The notes beneath the pieces were generated by a model. The model was not told where the DNA came from and ran no database searches. It was given only the letters and a program-made list of their open reading frames with translations. Both the position numbers and the translations under genes were made by a program. From Distichodus sexfasciatus (Eukaryota > Chordata > Actinopteri > Characiformes > Distichodontidae), in contig JAVGVS010000056.1 in the NCBI GenBank assembly GCA_032718565.1, positions 2,288,870 to 2,352,869 on the forward strand: a stretch of 64,000 nucleotides of DNA, read 5' to 3'. Of this stretch, positions 22,601 through 31,887 are shown piece by piece; position 1 is the stretch's first letter; each line of letters opens with the position of its first letter.

Positions 22601-22694
22601 GAGAAGATATCCTTTAACCCCCTCGCCCCCCCTCCACCCTCCCAAACCCCCCAAAACGGGGAGGGGAACCAAGGGGGTTAAAGGATATCTTCTC
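22601..22694. other. perfect 23-bp inverted repeat with C-rich loop
   Basis: Left arm 22601-22623 (starts GAGAAGATATCC), right arm 22672-22694 (ends GGATATCTTCTC); all 23 positions pair. The 48-nt loop (22624-22671) is C-rich, with runs CCCCCCC, CCC, CCC and CCCCCC. On the minus strand this fits the four-G-run quadruplex pattern with short loops. A further imperfect inner stem is possible between CCCCTCC and GGGGAGGGG. It matches no repeat in this window. Confidence 0.9.
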
Positions 22695-23044
22695 TTGGAC
22701 AGCTTTTCATCCTCCTTTGTATTCCCGTCTGAGCGCCTTGGCCCTTGTGAAAGCCATTCTTCATTTAACTAAACAATAGCGTCGAGGAAAGGTACCAGCC
22801 AAATCCGCCCTGTAGCTCTGTCTCATTTTCCGACGGCGGATACTTGTCCCAGTCCCAGTGTTCAAAAGTGAGAATAAAAACTTTTACTCGCATAAGAATT
22901 TCACAATTATTGCATCTTGTATTGGAACAAAATGTCAAGCCAAATTCTTTGGAAGTGTTACTAGGTAAACAGTTCCTGATTTGAAACTCAGATAAAGTGC
23001 ATTTTACAAAAGGAATTATATTCATAATTATTTTTCTCATTTAT
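22695..23044. other. single-copy DNA
   Basis: No feature recognised. Confidence 0.4.
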
Positions 23045-23475
23045 CAGTCCCTCCAAGATATCCTGGGCTTTTTTTTTTGAGACTACTGTGGCAGCTTTTC
23101 TAAAAAAAATTGTGAGGAAAGTTATGGTGTTTTTAGCCGTTTTGTTGCAATAAAGTTGCTGACTTTTTTTTGTCCCCCTTTATAATGGTTCTTTAACAAT
23201 TAATTAAAATGAAGGGAAAAAACCCACAATTATTTTTATTAACCATTATTCATTTAGTTATTTTTGAAGGTAAATGTGAGGCGTTTTTATCACACACGTT
23301 TCCTGCGTCACCTAAACGTAACAAGCAAGTGAGTTTGCTGACGTATGGCTCAACATTTTGCAGGTGAAGACAAAGATTGGTCAGCAATTGAGCAAAAGTT
23401 GCGGTAATTGGTCAAAATTGCACGGTATTAATGAATTCATGGGAATTTGGCTGAATTTGCGAAATCCTGGAGGAT
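23045..23475 (+). mobile_element. hAT-like MITE (CAGTCCCTCC ends)
   Basis: Left end CAGTCCCTCCAAGATATCCT, right end AATCCTGGAGGATCTG; the termini are imperfectly inverted. The interior shares GGCAGCTTTTCTAAAAAA, TTTTGTTGCAATAAAGTTGC and AAGGTAAATGTGAGGCGTTT with a shorter copy at 38.2 kb. No clear 8-bp target duplication was found, so hAT is inferred from the end sequence. Confidence 0.7.
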
Positions 23476-23796
23476 CTGATTACGCAATAAAACAAGACCA
23501 ACAGTAACGCTTGCCACTGACGGAACAAGGGAACAAAACAAAATAAAGAATGAGAACTAAATCTTATGCCTCAGAAGAAAGAACCAAAACCAGACCTAAA
23601 CTGAAGAAAAACACCAGTCCAAATCCGGAAAAAAAATTGCACAGTGAAAAACTTACAAACACTGGGGTGAAATATTAGGGCAAATGAACCCCTAGTTGTT
23701 ACAGTGGAAGACAGGTGAGGGCGGCCACTAGTGGTCTGGAAGGGGAACTACAGGCCCAGTCATGACAATTGTTAAGCTTTTATTATCTGAGTGAAA
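23476..23796. repeat. repeat H-like segment, diverged
   Basis: AACAAGGGAACAAAACAAAA, AACACCAGTCCAAATCCGG and ACAGTGGAAGACAGGTGAGG loosely resemble the blocks at 40.6 and 42.1 kb (repeat H here), which have the same order of AACAGG, AAT-CCAG and ACTCAGGTGA-type motifs. The similarity is weak. Confidence 0.3.
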
Positions 23797-24026
23797 GTGA
23801 GTGATTATTTGTCACTGTGAACAACCCACAGCACACGGTGCACCACAACCAAATGTGACCTCTGCATTCGACCCATCCATGAAGGAGCAGTGGGCAGCTC
23901 TATCAGCGCCCCCGGGGGGCAGTACTTGCAGACGGTACCTTACTCAAGAGTACCTCAGTGGTACCTTCACCGGTCCGGGACTTTAAATGAGGCCAATTCC
24001 CTAACTCCTTTACTAACTGCCCCACA
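23797..24026 (-). mobile_element. SINE-1, near full length, damaged head
   Basis: Tail TGTTCACAGTGACAAATAAT, body and core present. In the head the B-box region is shortened (GGGACTTTAAATGAGGCC), which should abolish pol III promotion. Confidence 0.87.
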
Positions 24027-24116
24027 AGTGACTAGTAAATCTCTATATAATGATATATCATGAATTATGTCATGATGTATACCCCTACTGGGATATGAGA
24101 TGATATATACTGTGTT

Positions 24117-24243
24117 TGTGACCATAAAACTGTGGGTTCAAATCCTGGGAGAACCAAAAAAAGCAGGACCCTTAACCTCAAGCTTGCTCCAGGGAGACTG
24201 TCCCTATAATTAGCAACATGCAAATTGCTCTGGATAAGAGTCT
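24117..24243 (+). mobile_element. SINE-2, 5'-truncated
   Basis: Starts near the B box (GTGGGTTCAAATCCTGG) and runs to GCTCTGGATAAGAGTCTG. Confidence 0.75.
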
Positions 24244-24895
24244 GATAGAATCATGCAAATAAAATCTGAGTTTCTCTTCAATCTTCAGGAAAAAAAGCAG
24301 GAGAGCGACATGCAGGTTCATCAAAAAGTGACGGTCATAACTAATTTTGACTAATGAAGCTCAGCACAGCACATCTGATCTCTAAAGTGAGTCTGATCTC
24401 TGTGAGCTGTGATCTGGGCAGCATGTCTGATCTGAGCCGTCCTGTTTATGAAGTCTATTTTGCATTTACGGCAGCTTCAAACCTGCTATATATTAAAAGA
24501 GAGAATAAACCCTCTTTTCTCAAGTGTGGTTTTATTTAATCCACCCAGTTACGTAATCACTAAATTAACAGAATATTTTACTCACCAGTGCAGACAAACA
24601 TTAAACCGGATCCAAGAGGGATTTCACGGTGTTGCGTTTTACGGACCACAAATTAGATGGAGGAAAAATAAGCGATTTACTTGACTAATTACAGTCATTT
24701 TCACCTTACAATTAAGGAAGATCACAATTTGCTCATGGTAAAATCACCCATACTCAAGCAGACATATAATTACAGACCATGTATCATAATTTTACATTCA
24801 GACATGCTGTACACAGCTTTTCTTTTGAACCAGTGAGCTGCTGCATCTCCACCAACCAAACATAACATAATCACCACCCAGCTAACATTAAATTT
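24244..24895. other. single-copy AT-rich DNA
   Basis: No feature recognised; 24350-24480 has loose local repetition of GTCTGATCTSTG-type sequence. Confidence 0.4.
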
Positions 24896-25128
24896 GAGTG
24901 AATATTTGTCATTTTGAACACAGCACAGCACACAGTGCACCTCAACCAAATGTGACCTCTGCATTTGATCCATCCGTGAAGGAGCAGTGGTCAGGTAACA
25001 GGGGCAGCATCCGTGGAGCAGTGCTTGGGGATGGGACCTTGCTCATGAGTACCTCAGTGGTACCTTTGGTGGTCCTTGGATTCGAACCAGGGCGAACGTG
25101 CTAACAGCTATCGTGTTATCAACTGGCC
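24896..25128 (-). mobile_element. SINE-1, full length
   Basis: Tail TGTTCAAAATGACAAATATT at the left, body GGATCAAATGCAGAGGTCAC, core GTACTCATGAGCAAGGTCCC, head at the right end (GGGCCAGTTGATAACACGAT). Confidence 0.88.
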
Positions 25129-25208
25129 CTAAGTAATCTATAGATTTTCTTTTTCTCTTTCAACATGAGTTATTTATTTTATAAGCAATAAATATATATA
25201 TTTTTAAT

Positions 25209-25432
25209 TGGGGCAGTTGGTAGCATAGTGGTTAGGGAGTTGGCCCCATGATCAGAAGGTTATAGATTTAAGTCCAAAGGTAAAGGTACCAGTGTTGTTC
25301 TCACTAGCAAGTTACCGTCTCTGGGTGCTGCCAAAAAGCTGCCCACTGATGGGTCACAGATGGGTCAAATTGGTCAAATTCCGTTGTGGTGCACTGTGTG
25401 CTATGGTGCATTCACAATGACAAATCATTCTT
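25209..25432 (+). mobile_element. SINE-1, full length
   Basis: Head GGGGCAGTTGGTAGCATAGT is one of the best preserved A-box regions in the window. A short local duplication (GGTCAAATTGGTCAAATT) sits in the body, and the tail ends CATTCACAATGACAAATCAT. Confidence 0.88.
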
Positions 25433-26062
25433 TTCGGTGAGAAAACTTGGCACGAGTTCCAATGTGGGAACCGGAACAGCACCAGAACGTATGCAGTGGA
25501 AAATCTCAAGTTTTACACCAAATATATCATTTCAATATGTTAACTTGAAATTGATGATCTCATAATCTCAGAGACCATTAGCAGCAGTAGTTTTTAATAT
25601 TAACTATATAGAGCGTATTAATCAAATGGAGCATGTTCTGCAGCGTTCCACCTCCCAGCATGCTTCTCTTCTGTCTGACCCTCAGAGCAACTCACAGCTC
25701 ACGCTCTCATCTCCCACGTCCTCAATGAAATCGCTTTTTCAGAGTGATTGAGCGCAGCGTATTGTCATTAAATGTTAACTTATTCTTTTTTTTTAACTCC
25801 AGCTGTTTAACATTGACTTTACAAATTACAGTTAAAGGCAGCGGAAGCCGTGGGAAAGTGTCCTTGGAACGGTCCTTGGTAGTTTATGTGGTTTATGAGC
25901 TGTGGGTTTATCAAAAATGCTCTTAAAATAAGCATTTTTCGTCTCGAAATGTTCACTTTAGAATTACAGGAACGTCCTCTTTAAACGCAGCGTCACTCTC
26001 AGCAACTCACAAAATGCACACCTGCACAACTTCTGCCTGCTGCCCATCTGTCAGCACTGGCA
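25433..26062. other. single-copy DNA
   Basis: No feature recognised. Confidence 0.4.
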
Positions 26063-26127
26063 CTTGGTATGTATGTATGTATGTATATGTGTGTGTGTGT
26101 GTGTGCGTTTGTGTGTGTGTGTGTGAA
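26063..26127. repeat. (GTAT)n(GT)n microsatellite
   Basis: Four to five GTAT units followed by GT repeats with one GCGTTT break. Confidence 0.9.
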
Positions 26128-26337
26128 CAATGTCCCGCACCTGGTCTCACCCTGACGAAGAGGATGCTTTGCCCAAATTTCTTGCTTTCTTTGGCCAACA
26201 AAATCCCTCCACGGAGGCCTGACCTCTGCTGCCCAAAATACCCCAGTTTCCCTTTGAAGATTTCCTGTCCTTTTTTAAGTGTTTGTCCATCTTGTCCTGA
26301 GTATTTACACTGTTAAAAAAAACACATTGATGTTACT
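26128..26337. other. single-copy DNA
   Basis: No feature recognised. Confidence 0.4.
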
Positions 26338-26393
26338 GAGGGGTCACAGATGGGTCAAATGCAGAGGTCTCATTTTGTTGTGGTGCACTGTGT
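26338..26393 (+). mobile_element. SINE-1 body fragment
   Basis: GGTCACAGATGGGTCAAATG followed by TTGTTGTGGTGCACTGTGTA; both ends missing. Confidence 0.7.
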
Positions 26394-26545
26394 ACAATAC
26401 TTGCAGCAAAGATGTACTTTACAGCAAGGATATTGTTTTTGAGATTTACTGTACAATACTGTAAACACAGAATACTGTATCTCTGTAAAAGTATCTGAAA
26501 CTTATAGTAATGTTATAATTTTTCAGTGTTTTTCATTTATTTATT
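26394..26545. repeat. TACTGTA-rich dispersed repeat, copy 1
   Basis: TTACTGTACAATACTGTAAA and AATACTGTATCTCTGTAAAA followed by AAGTATCTGAAACTTATAGT. A second copy with the same order lies at 27238-27345, a shorter one at 27590-27630. Confidence 0.55.
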
Positions 26546-26576
26546 CATACTGTAGAAATAATGCACAGAATGGACT

Positions 26577-26833
26577 TTTGTAAAGTTAAAGTAAAGTGTA
26601 AAGTGTAAAATGTAAAGTTCTAGTTTAAAGTTATATTTAATATTCCATGTCTAGTTTAAAATGTATATTTTGTACTTTATTTATTATTGTTTATTCCATG
26701 TGCCTTAATTGTTCTTTGTTCCCTTTTTCCTACTGCACTGTTAAAACTGGAGCCACGTCGTCTCATCTTTCTATGTATCTGTATAGTATATAGCAGAGAT
26801 GACAATAAAGTTTACTTAGACTTTGACTTTACG
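26577..26833 (+). mobile_element. LINE 3' end with (TTTGAC)n tail
   Basis: Plus copy: TTTAATATTCCATGTCTAGT, GTTTATTCCATGTGCCTTA, GGAGCCACGTCGTCTCATCT, GACAATAAAGTTTACTTAGA, ending near CTTTGACTTT. It lies between two TACTGTA-rich repeat copies. Confidence 0.77.
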
Positions 26834-27237
26834 TTTCACCTTCTCAGCTACATTTGCGATCAGCGTCTTTCAGCCTCTACTTCTGTCCCTGATCACAGCA
26901 GTAATTCAGCACAAAATTGTAAAGCAATTCAGAGAAAAACAACTGTTAAGCTTACAAATGTATGAACTTGAAAAAAATTTAATTGTCCTTTGCGGCCCTT
27001 TCAAAAAATTCTATTTAAAGTCCTTCAAAGTTGAAATGCCTTACAAATACATGATATTACAGTATGTATATGTAAAAAAAAATGACGAACACAAAAAGTT
27101 TGTTGTAGATTTACATTTAAATTTTCCATTTTAGATTTAATGTCTTTAAAATGTACAGTGTGTTACTTTGTTTTGAAGTTAAGTACTCTATGGTAAAACT
27201 GTAAACTGACAATTGGTCAAACTCTTTAATAAACGTC
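26834..27237. other. AT-rich unassigned DNA
   Basis: No clear signature; may be part of the TACTGTA repeat interior. Confidence 0.3.
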
Positions 27238-27345
27238 ACTGTAAAAATACAGTACAATACTGTAAATACAAAGTACAGCAGATCATTCTAAAAGTATTTG
27301 ATATACAGTAATGCTGTAATTTTGAAGTATTTATTTGTTCTGTAA
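27238..27345. repeat. TACTGTA-rich dispersed repeat, copy 2
   Basis: CACTGTAAAAATACAGTACA, ATACTGTAAATACAAAGTAC, AAAAGTATTTGATATACAGT; parallels copy 1. Confidence 0.55.
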
Positions 27346-27989
27346 TGCAGCTCGGGATGTAGTTAACATTTTAATTTCTCAGTTATTCCAAATAAAATAC
27401 TACAAAACAAATAAAAGAATAACCTTTAATCTTACAAATATTTGAAATATTAGAAATAATTGGAAAAAAATAAAAACTCATGAATGAGATTTTGAAAACG
27501 CCTTGTGTGTGCAGTATGTTACTGTATCTTAACCAACTTGAACACAAGTTTGTTTTATATTGATAGTCTTCTCTTAAAAAGTACCCTATTTTACTGTGTT
27601 TTTAAAATGCAGTAAAATACTGTAAGAAAGTCGTTCTGACATTCCCTACATCAAATGATCCACACCTCTTCCACATTGACCCAACAAAATGGTAATAAAA
27701 TACTCAAAGTTTAAATTTTTTCAAATTTACTGAAGTTTCATGAATGTCTATCTCTAAATCAGTAACATTAAACACATCAGATACAACATCATGTTTATAA
27801 ACACAGAATATAAGTACTAATCAAATTTACAGACAATACTAATGAAATTGCAATGTATACAAAAGGTTAGCTACATTTTTCTCCCGGTTTCAGATCTAAT
27901 GTTCTTTTAACGTGTTTGCGGGATGTTCATGATTCCTTCGTGACTGGGTGTTTTTTATTGTGTCAATACGCAAAGGCATTAATAAAGAC
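27346..27989. other. AT-rich DNA with further TACTGTA remnants
   Basis: GTAAAATACTGTAAG near 27611-27626; otherwise nothing recognised. Confidence 0.35.
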
Positions 27990-28576
27990 CAGTGTTGTGC
28001 ACGTACTTAACAAAGTAATTAGTTACTTCTCCCAACAGGTAACTGAGTTTATATAACATTATATACATAACTAGTTACCAGAGAAACAAACTACTGTGTC
28101 ACATTTAATATTGTCAAAGAATTTGAACTGAAGCGTGTGACGATGAGATGTGCTTCATGAAATCAGATTAGTTTACATTCGACGTGGACAGACACTTTGT
28201 TCCTGGTCATAATGTACATTTCACATTTACATTCTTCTCTGTTATCTCGGGGAGGGTAAAGTAATGTCTGTACTTCCAGTTTAAAAACGCTATCTTTGAA
28301 TTCCCCGGGCTCGCTGTTGCTGCGTGACGTGTGTCTTTTGGTCGTTTGTATGTGTGACTTTGCGCGTGAGGGTTTGTACGTGAACCACCGCCCAACTCTG
28401 CATCTGATTGGCTTACCATGAAATTTTACTCATACTTAGCCAACCATCATCATTTTTTTGGTTGTCCCGCCCCCTCGCCTCACCCAACCAAAAACAAGAA
28501 ATAAACTGCAGCTCCAGTAACAGAGAGAGATTGGTCGATTGAAAACAGCTTTAATGAGCTTGATTATAGTAACGCG

Positions 28577-29459
28577 TAGTGATGGGAATGTTCTTTTAGC
28601 AGGCTCTTTCAGCTCCCAAGTGTATATATATATATATACACACTGTTTGTTCCAACTATTTACAGTGAAATGTGCTGTATATATTTAACCTGTTCACCAA
28701 GTGAGTTGCCTTCCCGCCATCTATGAGCCACAGATGAAAGTGTTTTTCAAAATAAAACACCATGCAGACTGTGATGATCAGTAAAAATCAGATACAAATG
28801 AGTTTTTTATTGTAGTTTTACATTGTAGTTTACCAAACACGTGCGGCCTGAACAGTTAAAATAGAGAGGAAAAAAACAAAGCAGCTCCGGTTCCCAGACA
28901 GAAACCGGCTCCGATCGCCAGAGGTGGAAAGAGTACTGAAAATTTGTACTCCAGTACAAGTACTGTTACATTGGTTAAAATGTACTCAATTACAAGTAAA
29001 AGTACTGGTGTTAAAAAAATACTTGAGTAAAAGTACAAAGTACTCTTCTCAAAAACTACTCAGAGTACTAATTACTTTTTAACCGATGGATGTTTTATTG
29101 CGTCGTCAATAGCAGGCATTCGTTTCGATTCACCAGTATAAAATATCTACGTTCAAAGCACATTTCTCAGATGAACAAGGTATAGAAAGGCAACTTGTTT
29201 TGTAAATAAATGTAGAAATAAAGCAGGAATTTTGTTTGTTAAAACAATGACAAAAATGTAGATTACATGGTGTAAATTGTACTCAAGTACGAGTAAAATT
29301 ACACACTTGAAAAACTACTCATAAAAGTACAAGTACACAAAAAATCTACTTAATTACAGTAACGTGAGTATTTGTAATTCGTTACTTCCACCCCTGCCGA
29401 TCGCTCACTTCAAAGAGCCGGCTCTAAGAACTATTTCGTTTGTGACCGACACATCACTA
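28577..29459 (+). mobile_element. hAT MITE (TAGTGATGGG ends), middle layer
   Basis: Ends TAGTGATGGGAATG and (right) CGACACATCACTA, flanked by GTAACGCG (28569-28576) and GTAACACG (29460-29467), an 8-bp duplication with one mismatch. 8 bp is the hAT signature. AGAGCCGGCTCTAAGAACT near the right end is typical of this MITE. Without the nested insertion it is about 400 bp. Confidence 0.85.
28919..29396 (+). mobile_element. hAT MITE (CAGAGGTGGAAAG ends), inner layer, 478 bp
   Basis: Ends CAGAGGTGGAAAGAGTAC and (right) GTTACTTCCACCCCTG; perfect 8-bp duplication CCGATCGC at 28911-28918 and 29397-29404. Subterminal repeats of AGTACAAGTA type. It is a shorter version of the copy at 44107-44823, lacking about 240 bp of interior. 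Confidence 0.95.
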
Positions 29460-29564
29460 GTAACACGCTCCGGTTTGTTCTCAGTAAAGGTAATGGCGTT
29501 GTAAAAAGTAATTATTATTAGCTAGATTATCGGTTTTTAAAAAATAACCCCATCACTAACGCTG

Positions 29565-29930
29565 TTATTCCGATCAGTAATGAAGACACACATTAAAAGG
29601 TAAACTTCTTTCCGTTTGCCGCGCCCCACCTCTTATGCCTTTAAGACAATAACTGTTCATTTGCAGTATTCGGTTACAGTTTAGTTCTCAAAGTACACTG
29701 GCTCTGCAAAAACTAAATCTGTGGATTTTACCTGCCTCCAAATGTAATCTCACATACAAAAGCAGAAAGCACATTTTTATTTAAAGTGGTCGTTAGAGTG
29801 ACCACTAGAGACTGACGATTCAGTTACGCGCCATCTGTCAGCTTCCTCGTCAACAGCGAGCTGCTTATAACCATGTCGACAGACGGCATCATTGCCAGGA
29901 CGGCATCGTGAATGACATTGGGAAACGCAG
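29565..29930. other. single-copy DNA
   Basis: No feature recognised. Confidence 0.4.
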
Positions 29931-30030
29931 TTTACATTTACAGCGATTTTTTCAAACTGGAGGTAGGATTCAAACCCATGACCTCTTGGTCCAGAGGCGA
30001 GTATCATAGCTACTATACCACCATGGTCCC
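29931..30030 (-). mobile_element. SINE-2 with large internal deletion
   Basis: Start of the tail (TTTACATTTACAGCGATTTT) joins directly to the head region (GGATTCAAACCCATGACCTC, CCAGAGGCGAGTATC). Confidence 0.7.
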
Positions 30031-30075
30031 TGGAGCTGGATTTGAAACTATGACCTTTGAACTGTAGCTGAGTAT

Positions 30076-30370
30076 TATTTACATTTATGACACTTAGCAG
30101 ATGCTCTTATCCAGGAGTGCATTTCCAAGAAGCACAGTTGCTAACATATTGCTAACTACATTAGCAACACTATGTTAGTTGCTAATGTATTTAGCAACTA
30201 TGCTTTTGGGAAGCGCACTCCAGAGCGACTACCATTTTCCTAATTTCAGGGACAGTCTCCCTGGAGCAACTTGGGGTTAAGGGTCTTGTTCAGCGACCCA
30301 ATTATGGTAGTGCTGGAGGTAGAATTCAAACCCACGACCTCTTTGTATCCTCACCACAGGTACACCACCA
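30076..30370 (-). mobile_element. SINE-2 interrupted by a foldback MITE
   Basis: Tail GCAGATGCTCTTATCCAG to 30114, MITE, then AGAGCGACTACCATTTTCC, GGAGCAACTTGGGGTTAAGG and head-like CCCACGACCTCTTTG. The MITE lies precisely within the tail motif, so the SINE is older. Confidence 0.82.
30115..30220. mobile_element. 106-bp foldback MITE
   Basis: Left arm GAGTGCATTTCCAAGAAGCA..GTTGCTAAC, right arm GCAACTATGCTTTTGGGAAG..GCACTC. The two are inverted over nearly the whole length. Flanked by CAG on both sides (30112-30114, 30221-30223), and removal restores the SINE-2 tail motif exactly. Its interior ACACTATGTTAGTTGCTAAT is the unit of the minisatellite at 31.9-33.2 kb. Confidence 0.85.
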
Positions 30371-30374
30371 CTGC

Positions 30375-31168
30375 TACAAAACAACTTAAGTCCTGACATG
30401 CTCGTTTATCTATTATTGTTTTTATAAAAACCGGTTGAGTTTATTTTACTTGGTTATTGTGTAAGGTCATGCATTAATAATGCATCACATGACATTCTAT
30501 ACTGTGAGTCGAAAAAGGGACCTTACCTGTCCCTTTAAAATGAACGTTGGCCAACACTGACCGATTATCTTGCTGTTGCATTTTGCAACACTTTTTATTG
30601 TTATATATTAATAGTAAATGGCAACTTTAACAGTGAACAATACAATGTCAATTGGTGACCAAATTCAACAACAATGATCTGTTTATGCAAGTACACGTTA
30701 GAAGGAATGTTCAAAATGCTTCTTTATCATCTAGACAAAGGAATGGAATGAAGTCACAAAAGCCACAGGTTGATCACATCGTCAATGATGCACCTTTCAG
30801 GCTGTGTGTCAATTAAATGCTGTTTCAGATGGTCAATGTCTCTGGAGGCCTGGAGTCTTGGAGATTTTCCGTCCCACCTGATCAGTCTCTTCTGGTGCAC
30901 TTATAAACCCTGAATTCAATCAAACATTACCGCTCTCAGAAACAGTAAAAAACAACAATAAACTGAAGCATTTAGAAAACCAACTGACTTAACCTATTGC
31001 TGAGGTTTTTTTTAGTAAAGATGTAGTAATACAAATTTTTAGCATTAGTTTCCTCTTTCACTTTGACTGTCTCCTCTAGGGGTGACAACTTCCAATAAAT
31101 GTTAATCACATTGTGACTGTTCATGTTTTGTAACTCCCCACACTACACAACAGAGCATTCATGATTAA
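30375..31168. other. single-copy DNA
   Basis: No recognised repeat or gene. Confidence 0.4.
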
Positions 31169-31192
31169 ACACACACACACACACACACACGC
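31169..31192. repeat. (CA)n microsatellite
   Basis: About eleven perfect CA units. Confidence 0.92.
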
Positions 31193-31725
31193 TTGCTTAT
31201 TAATTGATTACTCATCCATCAGGCGCGTTAGAGCAGACGGGAAGTGTGTAGCGAGGGTCTGTAATCATTTAAACACACGTAAAGCTTAAACTTCGAACTT
31301 TACAGAAATTTCAGGCCCGAGTTTAGGCAGTGAAATAGTGGAAAAGTGAAAGGAAATCAGTCCGAGCGCTCGGGGCGACGGCTTTACAGTGGAATCGCAG
31401 GCCAGAAAGCCACAACTTCCCAGATGGACATGTTGAATAAATAAAGCCTTGTGCTCGCAGGGAGAGAGAGAGACAAGCGAGCACTCGATTCCTCTGATTC
31501 ACCATCGCTCTCCTGCTGTGCCAACATTACCGAACACTTACAGCCTCGTCCGACCCATCCAAAGGTTAAGATCCCATTTTTCCGCTTTTGGTGTTCCCGA
31601 GATTGCCGAATGATTCTTGTTTTCAAAAGGCCATTCCGGTCAAAGAAGCAAAAAAGGCTATCATGCAGGTTTCATGCTTTTAGCTACGTCTTTATTATCT
31701 ACATTTGCTCTTTGGGATGAATGTG
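31193..31725. other. single-copy block, conserved-element candidate
   Basis: High-complexity, moderately GC-rich, repeat-free 530 bp with GTAATCATTTAAA and AATAAATAAAG motifs. Open frames on both strands overlap (80-89 codons) and have no domain. Confidence 0.3.
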
Positions 31726-31800
31726 TGCAATCAAGATTCAAGATTCCAGATTCTTTCTTTGTCACATAGGCAGTTATGCGATCACTGTTTCGCTCTTACA
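31726..31800 (-). mobile_element. LINE 3' tail fragment
   Basis: The plus strand reads CAAGATTCAAGATTCCAGAT then TTCTTTCTTTGTCAC. This is the reverse of the AATAAAG..CTTGAA tail seen at 6702 and 3443, with a tandem TTCAAGA end. Confidence 0.55.
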
Positions 31801-31828
31801 TTCAGAATTTGTAACAAAGCAATCACAA

Positions 31829-31883
31829 ACGAGAGATTATTTGTCATTGTGAACACAGCACAACACAGGGCACCACAAGGAAA
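31829..31883 (-). mobile_element. SINE-1 tail fragment
   Basis: Reverse tail ATTATTTGTCATTGTGAACA and CAGCACAACACAGGGCACCA; cut off by the minisatellite. Confidence 0.75.
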
Positions 31884-31887
31884 TAGT

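Larger units (their letters stand above)
27990..29564. mobile_element. outer hAT-like host element of a nested cluster
   Basis: The left end CAGTGTTGTGCACG, with AACAAAGTAATTAGTTACTT, and the right end AATAACCCCATCACTAACGC, TG, resemble the two ends of a common teleost CAGTGTTGGG hAT. Between them sits a second hAT (28577-29459) that itself holds a third (28919-29396). No matching target duplication is seen for this outer layer, so it is tentative. Confidence 0.4.

Noticed and set aside
27982..29588. TAATAAAGAC / TAATGAAGAC as target duplication of the outer hAT
   Set aside because: Using it would put the right end 14-24 bp beyond the recognisable terminal sequence and leave ends that are not inverted repeats.
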